NCBI GenBank assembly: GCA_963760715.1
Contig: CAVXDY010000004.1
Coordinates: 186,001-250,000, forward strand
Length of the DNA: 64,000 nucleotides
From: CAVXDY01 sp963760715
GTDB taxonomy: Bacteria > Actinomycetota > Thermoleophilia > Miltoncostaeales > Miltoncostaeaceae
Direction: 5' to 3'
Shown: positions 24,496 through 33,700 of the stretch, piece after piece
Layout of the letters: every line of letters begins with the position of its first letter
How positions within the stretch are numbered: position 1 is the first letter of the stretch
Program-made: the position numbers and the translations under genes
The notes under the pieces: generated by a model
Database searches by the model: none
Told to the model about the DNA's origin: nothing
What the model saw: the letters and a program-made list of their open reading frames with translations, nothing else

Positions 24496-27432
24496 ATGCT
24501 CGCTCGGGAGGATGAGGTGGCAGAGTTCGCCGAGCGTCTTGTCGGGCGCGCCGACGAGATCGGCTCCATGGAGGCGGCCCTCGGGGAGCTCGAGCGGGGA
24601 CGGTCGGTCACCTTGGCGCTGGTGGGCGAGCCGGGCATCGGCAAGACCCGTCTGCTCGCCGAGCTCGCGGCCCGCGCCGACGCGCGAGGGTTCCTCGTGC
24701 TCGGCGGCTGCGCGGCCGAGCTCGAGCGCGACCTGCCGTTCTGGGTGTTCGTGGACGCGCTCGACGAGTACGTCGCGGGCCTCGAGCCCCATCGCCTCGG
24801 CTCGCTCGGGGACGATGTCATCGGAGAGCTGGCGACGGTCCTCCCGTCGCTGTACGTGCCCGCCGCCGAACGACAGATGGCACTCCAGCACGAGCGCTAC
24901 CGAAGCCACCTCGCCGTGCGAGAGCTGCTCGTGCTACTCGCCGGGTCGCAGCCGCTTGTGCTCATGCTCGACGACCTGCACTGGGGCGATCCGGCGTCCG
25001 TCGAGCTGCTCGGCGCGCTGCTCCGGCGCCCGCCGGCCGCACCCGTGCTCCTGGCGCTCGCGGTGAGGCCACGCCAGGTGCGCGAGCGGCTCGCCGCCTC
25101 GCTCGAGCGCGCGCACCGCGCGGGCACCCTCACCCGCCTCGACCTGGGGGCCCTCACGCCCGGCGAGGCCCGCGAGCTCCTCGGCGACAGGGTCGACCTC
25201 GCTGCGTCCGATCTGTACGAGGAGAGCGGCGGCAACCCCTTCTACCTCGAGCAGCTCGCGCGGATGTTCGATCGTCCCGGCAGGGTGGCGCCCGAATTGC
25301 CCGAGACCGCGCTCGGGGCCGCGGAGGTTCCGCCGACGGTGGTCGCGGCGCTGGCGGAGGAGCTCACCCTGCTCTCGGACCGGGCACGTCGCATGCTCGA
25401 GGGTGCCGCGGTGGCCGGCGATCCGTTCGATCCCGAGCTGGCCTCGGCGGCGGCGGGGGCTCGCGAGCCGGCGACGCTCGACCCGCTTGACGAGCTGCTG
25501 CGACTCGACCTCGTGCGCCACACGAGCGTCCCGCGGCGGTTCCGATTCCGGCATCCGCTCGTACGCCGGGCGGTCTACGAGGCGACGCCCGGAGGCTGGC
25601 GACTCAGCGCGCACGAGCGTACCGCCGAGGCGCTCGACGAACGTGGCGCGTCGGCCTCCGCACGCGCCCACCACGTCGAGCGCGCCGCCCGCCAGGGCGA
25701 CGTCGCCGCGGTCGCGACCCTGCGCGAGGCCGGTGAGGTGGCGGCGCGGCGCGCGCCCGCGAGCGCGGCGCGCTGGTTCGCGGGCGCGCTTCGGCTCCTT
25801 CCTGAGGCGACCCCGACCGAGGAGCGGGTCGAGCTGCTCCTGGCGTTGGCCGGGGCACTGGCCGCCACCGGGCAGTTTGCCGACGGGCACCGCGCCCTGC
25901 TCGAGAGCATCGAGCTCGTGCCCGAGGAGTCGGTTGCCCTGCGGGTCCGGCTCACGACGGCGTGCGCTGGGGTCGAGCATCTCATGGGTCGCCACGAGCA
26001 GGCGCACGTGCGTCTGGCGACCGCTCTGGAGAGCCTGCCCGACAGCGACGCTCCCGAGGCCGTCGCGCTCATGATCGAGCTCGCGGTGGATGGCTTCTAC
26101 CGGATGGACTACGAGTCGATGCGCGAGTGGGCTGGGCGTGCGCTGAGGGCCGCCAGGCCGCTCGGCGACCGGCCGTTGATCGCGGCCGCCGTCGCGGTCC
26201 TCGCGCAGGCGGGCGCTCTCACCGGGGCGATCGCAGAGGCGGAGATGCACCGGTCGGAGGCCGCCGCGCTCGTCGATTCTCTCCACGACCATGAGCTCGC
26301 GCTGCGGCTCGACGCCGCGGCCAACCTCGCCGCCGCCGAGATCGACCTCGACCGCCTCGCGGAGGCGGAAGCCCACGCCGAGCGAGCGATGGCCGTCGGA
26401 CGGGCGACGGGACAGAGCGACTTCATCCCGGTTCTCATCCTCTGCCTCGGCTGGATCAAGAGGCTGCGTGGGAAGCTGGCCGAATGCTGCGAGCTGCTCG
26501 ACGGCGCCGCCGAGACGGCACGGCTGTCGGGCAACGCTCAGAGTCTCGCGGGAAACCTCCTCAACCGCTCACTCACGGCCCTTGCGGTCGGGGACGTCCA
26601 GACGGCGCTCACGACCGCCGAGGAGAGCGTCGATCTGATGCGTCCGCTGGATCGGGGTCTCATGTCGGCGTCGGTCGGGCTGGCGCTCGCCGCGGCTCTC
26701 CTGGAGAGTGGTGATGCCGCGCGCGCGGTCGATGCCCTCGTCGGGCCCGCCGGAGGCGACGAGCTGCCGCTCGTCCCGCGCGCCTGGCGGGCGAACTGGC
26801 TCGAGCTGCTCACCCGTTGCTGGCTCGCCCTCGGCCGCCGGGGTGAGGCCGCACGTTCGGCCGCGGGCGCGCAGGCCGCGGCCGCGGGGGGGCGCCCCTT
26901 GGCGCGCTCGCTGGCCGATCGCGCGGCGGCGGCCGTCGCGTTCCACTCCGGCGACCCTGTCTCAGCCGTCAGGCTGGCGCTCGCGTCGGCGGCGGGTGCG
27001 GACGAGGTCGCTGTGCCAGTCGAGGCCGCCCTGTCGCGGACGTTGGCCGGCCGGGCCCTCGCCCAAGCCGGCCAGCCCGACGCGGCAGCCGCCCAGCTGG
27101 AGCGCGCCGCCGCCGCCTTCGACTCCGTCGGCGCGCTCCGGTACCGCGCCGAGGCGGAGAGCGAGCTGCGACAGCTCGGCCGTCGCGTTCACCGACGCAC
27201 GCGCCCGGGGAAGGCGGACGGGTCTGGCCTCGCGTCGCTCACCGGGCGGGAGCTGCAGGTGGCAACGCTGGTGGGCGACCTCAAGACAAATCCTGAGATC
27301 GCGGCGGCGCTCTTTGTCAGCCGCAAGACCGTCGAGACCCACGTACGGAACATATTCCTGAAGCTCGGAGTCTCGTCGCGCGCGGAGGTCGCTCGCACCG
27401 TCGAGCGCGCCGACCGGAGAGAGAGTCCTTGA
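24496..27432 (+). CDS. LuxR-family ATPase transcriptional regulator (LAL type)
   Basis: 978 residues. N-terminal AAA/STAND ATPase with Walker A GEPGIGKTRLLAEL (about residue 50), Walker B VLMLDDLHWGDP, and a long helical TPR-like central region from about 370 to 900. The C-terminal 65 residues are a GerE/LuxR HTH: LTGRELQVATLV, NPEIAAALFVSRKTVETHVR, NIFLKLGVSSRAEVAR. Large ATP-binding LuxR regulators usually activate nearby pathways in response to a ligand. It is divergent from the exporter operon and ends 19 bp before the right att repeat, so it is the obvious candidate to control the island. Confidence 0.93.
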   Translation: MLAREDEVAEFAERLVGRADEIGSMEAALGELERGRSVTLALVGEPGIGKTRLLAELAARADARGFLVLGGCAAELERDLPFWVFVDALDEYVAGLEPHRLGSLGDDVIGELATVLPSLYVPAAERQMALQHERYRSHLAVRELLVLLAGSQPLVLMLDDLHWGDPASVELLGALLRRPPAAPVLLALAVRPRQVRERLAASLERAHRAGTLTRLDLGALTPGEARELLGDRVDLAASDLYEESGGNPFYLEQLARMFDRPGRVAPELPETALGAAEVPPTVVAALAEELTLLSDRARRMLEGAAVAGDPFDPELASAAAGAREPATLDPLDELLRLDLVRHTSVPRRFRFRHPLVRRAVYEATPGGWRLSAHERTAEALDERGASASARAHHVERAARQGDVAAVATLREAGEVAARRAPASAARWFAGALRLLPEATPTEERVELLLALAGALAATGQFADGHRALLESIELVPEESVALRVRLTTACAGVEHLMGRHEQAHVRLATALESLPDSDAPEAVALMIELAVDGFYRMDYESMREWAGRALRAARPLGDRPLIAAAVAVLAQAGALTGAIAEAEMHRSEAAALVDSLHDHELALRLDAAANLAAAEIDLDRLAEAEAHAERAMAVGRATGQSDFIPVLILCLGWIKRLRGKLAECCELLDGAAETARLSGNAQSLAGNLLNRSLTALAVGDVQTALTTAEESVDLMRPLDRGLMSASVGLALAAALLESGDAARAVDALVGPAGGDELPLVPRAWRANWLELLTRCWLALGRRGEAARSAAGAQAAAAGGRPLARSLADRAAAAVAFHSGDPVSAVRLALASAAGADEVAVPVEAALSRTLAGRALAQAGQPDAAAAQLERAAAAFDSVGALRYRAEAESELRQLGRRVHRRTRPGKADGSGLASLTGRELQVATLVGDLKTNPEIAAALFVSRKTVETHVRNIFLKLGVSSRAEVARTVERADRRESP

Positions 27433-27451
27433 CCTGGGCGAGCCGAGGTCA

Positions 27452-27490
27452 AATCCCAAGGTCGAAGGTTCGAATCCCTCACGGCCCATC
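27452..27490. repeat. Putative attR (partial tRNA-Lys copy)
   Basis: Copy of the 3' 39 bases of tRNA-Lys (38 of 39 identical to 20437-20475), without the 5' half of the tRNA, so it is not a functional gene. It lies 19 bases after the LuxR gene and ends the island. Confidence 0.8.
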
Positions 27491-27579
27491 GCACGAAACC
27501 CGCTTCACCACTGGGACACGGAACGGCCGCGAGCGCCGCAGGCAGACCCGCGGTGGGCCCGGGGATACGATCGCAGTCG

Positions 27580-28599
27580 ATGAGCACGACGGGCGAGCCG
27601 CCGATCGCGCGGTGGGAGATGCTGGAGATGCTCGCGCGCGGCCTTCTCACCCAGGCCGTCGTGGTGGCGGCACGGCTCGGAATCGCCGACCTCGTGGCCG
27701 GCGGCCCGCGCAGCGCCGCCGAGCTCGCAGAGGAGACCGGCACGCAGCCCGACGCCCTCGCCCGGCTGCTGCGGGCGCTCGTCGCGCTGGGCGTGCTGGC
27801 CCGCGAGGACGACGGGCGCCTCTCGGCGACGCCGCTCTCCCGCGCCCTCGAGGACGGTCCGGGGTCGATTCGGGCGTTCGCGGCGTTCGTCGGCGAGGTC
27901 ACGTGGCGTGCGTGGGGCGCGCTCGGCCACAGCGTCGCCACCGGGGAGCCGGCCTTCCGCCACGAGTACGGGGAGGGCATCTTCGAGTATCTCGCACGTG
28001 ATCCCGGATCTGCGCGGACCTTCCAGGCGTGGATGACCGACCAGTCCCGGCTCCACTCAGAGGCCCTGGTCGGAGCGATCGACCTCACAGGGGTGGAGCG
28101 GCTGGTCGATGTCGGCGGCGGGCGGGGCACGCTGCTGGCCACTCTGCTGGAGGCGAACCCCGGCCTTCGCGGCGTGCTGTACGACCGGCCGGAGGTCGCC
28201 TCCACGGCCGAGGCGCTCGCGGCGGCGGAGATTGCCGACCGCGCCGAGGCGGTGGGCGGGGACTTCTTCGAGTCGGTGCCCGAGGGCGCTGACCGCTACG
28301 TCCTGAAGTTCGTCATCCACGACTGGGACGACGAGCGGGCGATCCGGATCCTCGACTCCGTGCGGCGGGCCATCCCGCCCCACGGCCTCCTGCTCCTCAT
28401 CGAGCACCTCCTCCCCGAGGGGGACGGCTACGACCACGCCGTCTGGCTCGATCTCAACATGCTGGTGCTGACGGACGGGGGCCGAGAGCGGACCGTCGCG
28501 GCGTACCGGGACCTGCTCGCCCGGGCGGGCTTCCGGCTGACCCGCGTCCTCCCGACGTCCGGCCCCATGACCGTGATCGAGGCCGCCCCGGCTCCGTAG
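27580..28599 (+). CDS. SAM-dependent O-methyltransferase
   Basis: 339 residues from ATG 27580. An N-terminal dimerisation/winged-helix part (about 1-90, LGIADLVAGGPRSAAELAEE) and a Rossmann methyltransferase domain with VDVGGGRGTLLATLLE, LYDRPEV, KFVIHDWDDERAIRIL and the C-terminal LARAGFRLTRVLPTSG. This is the plant-O-methyltransferase-like group that modifies phenolic or polyketide hydroxyls (TcmN/DmpM/hydroxyneurosporene types). TACGAT eight bases ahead of the ATG suggests a leaderless transcript. It lies just outside the island, so its link to the island monooxygenase is only positional. Confidence 0.9.
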   Translation: MSTTGEPPIARWEMLEMLARGLLTQAVVVAARLGIADLVAGGPRSAAELAEETGTQPDALARLLRALVALGVLAREDDGRLSATPLSRALEDGPGSIRAFAAFVGEVTWRAWGALGHSVATGEPAFRHEYGEGIFEYLARDPGSARTFQAWMTDQSRLHSEALVGAIDLTGVERLVDVGGGRGTLLATLLEANPGLRGVLYDRPEVASTAEALAAAEIADRAEAVGGDFFESVPEGADRYVLKFVIHDWDDERAIRILDSVRRAIPPHGLLLLIEHLLPEGDGYDHAVWLDLNMLVLTDGGRERTVAAYRDLLARAGFRLTRVLPTSGPMTVIEAAPAP

Positions 28600-28815
28600 G
28601 ATCCGTGCCCCACCTCGCCATCGCGCCGTCGCCGGCTCTCAGGGCTCGTCTCTGTCGCGGCGTCACGCCCCGGGGAGGGACCCGCCGGCACGCGCGGTCC
28701 GAGTCCAGGCGCCATCTGGGGAGGCGTGGTCGGGGCCGGTGACCGAGATCACCCGTGGCGGATGCCCGCGAGGTGGTCCCGGAGCAGATGCACGTTGTGA
28801 CGCGCGGCCGATCTC

Positions 28816-29577
28816 CTAGGCACCGTCGTCCCTCACCGGCGCCGGCGAGGACAGGCGGATGCGGCAGCCCGCCCGCCGGGGCTCCTTGACCTCGAGGTCC
28901 AGCAGGTCCGTCCCGGGGGCGGCCTCACGGGCGATCCCACGGGCAAGCCCTCGGTGAAGCAGGCAGATCAACTGACCGTTCGGGGCCTCGACTCCGTCGG
29001 CGAAGGGGCACCGGTGGAGGATGAGGTCTCCGGGATGGCCGTCCTCGGCGTCACGGGGTGCGAAGCCCAGACGCTCGAACGCGCCGCCGAGCTCGGCGAC
29101 TCCCGCGCCGGGCCGGGCGATCGACGCACCCTGACGCTCACCGAAGCGCTCGATCTCGGTCGGGCCGAATCCGGCCTCCCGGACGAGCGACATGAGCAGG
29201 TGCACGAGCTCCCGGTGCCCGGCCGCCTCGCGCTCGGCGGGATCGGGTGCGAGGACGTAGCGCCGCGGGGGGCGCCCGCGGCCGGCCGAGGGATCGACAC
29301 GGGCCTCGACCACCCCGCACCGCTCGAGCTCGGCGAGCTGGGCCCGCACCCCGGTGTGGTGGCGCCCCACCGCCTCGGCGAGCTCCTGAGCCGTGAGGCC
29401 GCGCGGCGCCGCGCGCAAAGCCCGCTCGATACGACGCGCCGGGGGTCGCAGCAGAGCGTCCTCCCTCCCGCGTCGCGCCGGCGCGAGGGCGTCGAGCACG
29501 CCGGGCGCACCCTCTCTCGCCGGAGGGGTCGCCTGCCCCTCGTCCGAGGGCGCGGGGCTGTGCCGGACGAACGACAT
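28816..29577 (-). CDS. HTH regulator with putative cysteine cluster (ArsR/SufR-like)
   Basis: 253 residues from ATG 29577. Central winged helix at about residues 60-125: GLTAQELAEAVGRHHTGVRA, QLAELERCGVVEARVDPSAG, RGRPPRRYVL, the pattern of ArsR-like/SufR regulators. The C-terminal half contains three spaced cysteines, HRCPF, LICLLH and RRAGCRI, as in regulators of this family that sense an Fe-S cluster. A minus-strand TATCGT seven bases before the ATG gives a leaderless start in an AT-rich patch. Located beside DUF6457 and the divergent nar operon, it may control nitrate respiration; the reading frame is open further upstream, see the next entry. Confidence 0.7.
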   Translation of the reverse strand: MSFVRHSPAPSDEGQATPPAREGAPGVLDALAPARRGREDALLRPPARRIERALRAAPRGLTAQELAEAVGRHHTGVRAQLAELERCGVVEARVDPSAGRGRPPRRYVLAPDPAEREAAGHRELVHLLMSLVREAGFGPTEIERFGERQGASIARPGAGVAELGGAFERLGFAPRDAEDGHPGDLILHRCPFADGVEAPNGQLICLLHRGLARGIAREAAPGTDLLDLEVKEPRRAGCRIRLSSPAPVRDDGA

Positions 29578-29582
29578 GCAAT

Positions 29583-30120
29583 TTACGATAACCAGATCTC
29601 TCGGAAATGACACTCGTCGCAACCCGGGATCCCCGATCCCCCCACGCCGGCCGAGCCCGGCCGCGGTGCGGGCGAACATCCGGCCGCACTCGTCCTCGGG
29701 CCCGTGGCGAAGGGCCCAGAGGGCGCTGAAGGCGGCGCAGAATCGCAGCGCGCGCCGGTCGGGCCAGGAGAGGTCCGGGCGGCCGGCCGACCAGGCGCCG
29801 GCGCCGGATGGTGAGGGATCACGTGGCCGCGGCCAGCGCGCGAGCGCGTCCAGGATCGGCCGGAACTCGTCCAGGGCCGCGTCGAGCCCGGCCTCGTCGG
29901 CGACGCCGCGCAGGCGGTGACGCGCGCGGTCGAGGAAGGTCCGGAGGCGGGGGTCGAGCGCCGGCTGGAGTCGGGCGATCGCGATCTCGGCGCGAAGCGC
30001 GAAGGCATCCTCGACGGCGAAGGCGTCCCACCGCTTCCCAGCCCGGCGCTCCACGATGACCCCCAGCACGATCGTCTTCGCGTCGACGCCGATGGTCCCG
30101 CCGGCCCTTCGGGCGGGCAA
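29583..30120 (-). CDS. Possible hypothetical gene upstream of the HTH regulator
   Basis: The regulator frame stays open to a TTG at 30120 and encodes helical, codon-biased sequence: WDAFAVEDAFALRAEIAIAR, LRTFLDRARHRLRGV, DRRALRFCAAFSALWALRHG, DECGRMFARTAAG. Codon usage is typical of the genome to about 29640, after which the sequence becomes AT-rich. There is no stop in frame before the regulator ATG; a neighbouring frame ends with PGCDECHFREIWLS at 29583. This could be a separate gene whose true end lies beyond a frameshift, or an N-terminal extension of the regulator. No family recognised. Confidence 0.4.
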
Positions 30121-30170
30121 GGCGAGAAAACGTGTCAGACGACCGGCTCAGGCGGGCCAACCGACGCTCG

Positions 30171-30395
30171 TCACGCCTCCGGGGACCCACCCCCGATCGT
30201 GCGGGCGAGGACGAGCGCACTCTCCGCGCTGTGGCCGCTCAGGGCCGCCAGCCAACAGGCGACCGGAGCGGCCGTGCGCTCGGAGGCGCGGGCGGCCACA
30301 CCCGCCATCTCCAGTATCGAGTCCACGTCGGGGTCGTCGGGCGCCGGCACCCCCAGCGCGGCGGCGTACTCGGCGATCCACTCGCGGGCGGTCAT
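30171..30395 (-). CDS. DUF6457 small protein
   Basis: 74 residues from ATG 30395. The sequence MTAREWIAEYAAALGVPAP, with SILEMAGVAARASERTAAPV and CWLAALSG, matches the short DUF6457 proteins, which in actinobacteria often sit beside molybdenum-cofactor and molybdoenzyme genes. That agrees with the nar/moeA cluster next to it. Function unknown. Divergent from nar with a long leader between them. Confidence 0.8.
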   Translation of the reverse strand: MTAREWIAEYAAALGVPAPDDPDVDSILEMAGVAARASERTAAPVACWLAALSGHSAESALVLARTIGGGSPEA

Positions 30396-30723
30396 GTCGG
30401 CCTCCTCGTCGTGCGCGCCCCGGATGGACGCGCCGCGGGTGGCGAGTATCGCGCCGCGCCGGTGGAGGCGTGAGGGGCTACTGCTCGAGGGCGTCTGAAT
30501 GGGACGGAGAACGGCCATTTCACGACGCTTGGCGATTTCTTAGAGCTTTGGCTCTCAGTATTACTGGAGGGGTCATGAGACCTCCCGTCGGCAGCGGCCT
30601 CCTCGAGTTCCACGACCGTCGTTGTTGCGCAGGCGGCCGCAGGGACGCGCCGGATGCCACGTGGGCGCGGTCGAGCGGAGGGTCACCGCACCCGGTCGCC
30701 GACCCACCGAACGGATCCCGTCG
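30396..30723. other. Intergenic region upstream of narG
   Basis: A 328-bp divergent control region between DUF6457 and narG. An AT-richer patch at 30525-30575 holds the small palindrome AGAGC-TTTG-GCTCT (30542-30555), a GGAGGGG SD-like run (30566-30572) and an ATG at 30575. No clear FNR box (TTGAT-N4-ATCAA) is visible. Confidence 0.5.
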
Positions 30724-30727
30724 ATGA
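30575..30727 (+). CDS. Possible leader ORF coupled to narG
   Basis: 50 codons, starting at an ATG with GGAGGGG two bases upstream and ending in a TGA that overlaps the narG ATG (ATGA). Sequence begins MRPPVGSGLLEFHDRRCCAG and is arginine- and cysteine-bearing but not like a known protein. narG itself has little SD, so translation might reach it by coupling. Could be chance. Confidence 0.35.
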   Translation: MRPPVGSGLLEFHDRRCCAGGRRDAPDATWARSSGGSPHPVADPPNGSRR

Positions 30728-33700
30728 CGACGCACCGCCTCCGCCCCCGCTTCTTCCGCCGACTGCAGGCCGCGAACGGCAAGGGGTGGAGCGCGCTCGA
30801 CGGACGCCGGACGCGCGACTGGGAGTCGTCCTACCGCGAGCGCTGGCAGCACGACCGGGTGGTGCGCTCGACGCACGGCGTCAACTGCACCGGCTCGTGC
30901 TCCTGGAAGGTGCACGTCAAGGAGGGGATCGTCACCTGGGAGACCCAGCAGACGGACTACCCCTCCAACGGGGTCGACGTCCCCGACTACGAGCCGCGCG
31001 GCTGTCCGCGCGGCGCCTCGTTCTCCTGGTACGTCTACTCGCCCCTGCGCATCCGGTACCCCTACGTCCGGGCCGCGTTGCTGGAGCGCTTCCGCGAGCG
31101 GCTCGCGGTGACCGGCGACGCCGTGGACGCCTGGGCGTCGATCGTCGAGGACCCGGCCGCCCGCGAGGCGTACACCTCGCAGCGCGGCAAGGGGGGCCTC
31201 GTGCGCGCCTCCTGGGACGAGGTGGCCGACCTGGTCGCCGCCGCCCACGTCTACACCATCAAGCGATGGGGCCCGGACCGTGTGGTGGGCTTCTCGCCGA
31301 TCCCCGCGATGTCGATGGCGTCCTATGCGGCCGGCACGCGCTTCTTCTCGCTCATGGGGGGCGTGCTCACCAGCTTCTACGACTGGTACGCCGACCTGCC
31401 GCCGGCCTCTCCCCAGATCTGGGGCGATCAGACCGACGTGCCGGAGTCGGCGGACTGGTGGAACGCCACCTATCTGATGATGTGGGGCTCCAACGTGCCC
31501 CTGACGCGCACGCCCGACGCCCACTTCATGACCGAGGCGCGCTACCGCGGTCAGAAGACGGTCGTGGTGTCGCCCGACTACTCCGACCACACCAAGTTCG
31601 CCGATCATTGGCTGGCCGCGCAGCCCGGCACCGACGGTGCCCTCGCCCTCGCCATGGCCCACGTGATCCTGCGCGAGTTCTACGTCGAGCGCGAGACCCC
31701 GTACTTCGCCGGCTACGCCAAGCGGTTCACCGACCTGCCCTTCCTGGTGCGGCTGACGAAGCGGGGCGACGGCCATGTCGCCGGCGCCTTCCTGACGGCC
31801 GCCGACCTCGGGGAGACGAGCGAGAACGCGACCGCGAAGACCGTGGTCTGGGATTCGGCGGCCGGGGGGGCGGCGGTGCCCAACGGGTCGATCGGGTTCC
31901 GCTGGGGCGAGGAGGGCGCGGGGCGCTGGAACCTCGATCTCGAGGGCGTCGACCCGGCGATCACCCTGATGGGGGCGCACGAGGAGTGTGTGGCCGTCGA
32001 CCTGCCCCGCTTCGATGTCGGCGAGACCGAGGGCGGCGGCGTGATGCGGCGGGGGGTGCCGGCCCGCCGGGTCGGGGGGCACCTCGTCACGACCGTCTTC
32101 GACCTGCTCGCCGCCCAGCTCGGGGTGGGCCGCGACGGCCTGCCGGGCGACTGGCCCGCCGCGCTCGACGACGCCGAGCCCTACACCCCGGCCTGGCAGG
32201 CTGAGATCACCGGGGTCGACGCGGAGCTGGTGACGCGCATCGCGCGCGAGTTCGCCCGCAACGCCGAGCGCACCAACGGGCGCTCGATGATCGTGATGGG
32301 CGCGGGCACCAACCACTGGTACCACTCCGACCTGATCTACCGGGCGATGCTCAGCATGGTGGTGCTGTGCGGGTGCCAGGGGGTCAACGGGGGAGGGTGG
32401 GCCCACTACGTCGGCCAGGAGAAGGTCCGCCCGATCACCGGGTTCTCCCAGGTTGCCTTCGCGCTCGACTGGAACCGGCCGCCGCGCCACCAGGCGGCGA
32501 CCCCCTTCTGGTACCTGGCCACCGAGCAGTGGCGCTACGAGGCCTTCTCGGCCGACGAGCTCTCGTCCCCACTCGGGGAGGGGCTTCTCGAGGGGGCGCA
32601 TTTCGCCGACCTCTACGCGAAGGCCGCCCGCATGGGCTGGCTGCCCGCGTACCCGAGCTTCGACCGCAACCCGCTCGACCTGACCGCCGAGGCCGAGGCC
32701 GAGGGCCTCGCGCCCGCCGACTACGTGGTGCGCGAGCTCACGGCGGGCCGCCTCCGGTTCGCCGCGGAGGACCCCGGCGCTCCCGAGAACTTCCCCCGGG
32801 TGCTCACCCTCTGGCGCTCCAACCTCTTCGGCTCGTCGAGCAAGGGCCACGAGTACTTCCTGAAGCACCTGCTCGGCGTGACCACCTCGGCGGTCCGCTC
32901 CGAGGAGTCGCCCGCCGAGCTTCGCCCGAAGGAGGTCGTCTGGCGCGAGGAGGCGGCCGAGGCCAAGCTCGACCTGCTGGTCACGCTCGACTTCCGGATG
33001 AACGGCTCCTGCATGCACTCGGACGTCGTTCTGCCCGCCGCCACCTGGTACGAGAAGCACGACATCTCGAGCACGGACATGCACCCGTTCGTGCACGCCT
33101 TCTCCCCGGCGATCGGGCCACCGTGGGAGACCCGCACCGACTGGGACATCTTCGTCCGCCTCGCCGAGTCGTTCTCACGCCTCGCGGAGAACCACCTCGG
33201 CGTGCGGACCGATCTCGTCGCGGCGCCGCTCCTTCACGACACGCCGGATGAGATCGCCCAGATCGCGGCCCCGGTGCGCGATTGGAAGCACGGTGAGTGC
33301 GAGCCGATCCCCGGACAGACGATGCCGAAGCTGATCCCGGTGGTGCGCGACTTCCCCGCGCTTCACGCTCGGATGACGGCGCTCGGCCCCCTCGTCGAGA
33401 GCGCCGGCACCGCGTGGAAGGGGGTGTCGTGGACGCCCGACGCCGAGGTGAGGGAGTTGGGGGTGCGCCACGGCACCGTGCGCGGCGGGCCGGCCGACGG
33501 CCGGCCGCGGATGGAGCGCGCCGAGCAGGTCTGCGAGACGATGCTCTCCCTGTCGGGCACGACCAACGGGCGGCTGGCCCTGGAGAGCTTCCGGGCCCTG
33601 GAGAAGCGGACCGGCAACCGGCTGGCCGACCTGGCCGAGGAGAACGCCGATGCGCGCATCTCCTACGAGGACACCCAGGTGCAGCCGCGCAAGGTGATCG

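Larger units (their letters stand above)
20474..27490. mobile_element. Probable genomic island integrated at tRNA-Lys, no integrase
   Basis: A 7.0-kb segment bounded by the 39-bp tRNA-Lys direct repeat. It carries three minus-strand genes (small dimeric-barrel-like protein, MMPL exporter, FAD monooxygenase) and a divergent LuxR-type ATPase regulator, a self-contained regulator-plus-resistance or biosynthesis layout. No recombinase, toxin, or transfer gene is present, so it would be a fixed or trimmed island. The repeat is seen directly; the mobility is inferred. Confidence 0.65.

Noticed and set aside
26962..27489. Minus-strand ORF beginning MGREGFEPSTLG within the LuxR gene
   Set aside because: It starts in the partial tRNA-Lys copy and runs antisense to the real LuxR gene; it is an artefact of the attR repeat.
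28740..28805. Short minus-strand peptide resembling a C-terminal remnant (RHNVHLLRDHLAGIRH)
   Set aside because: Only 16 residues, no start or SD, and no neighbour that would explain it.
29393..29920. Plus-strand ORF over the HTH regulator and its upstream region
   Set aside because: Basic, serine- and arginine-rich composition typical of an antisense shadow; the minus strand has a clear winged helix.
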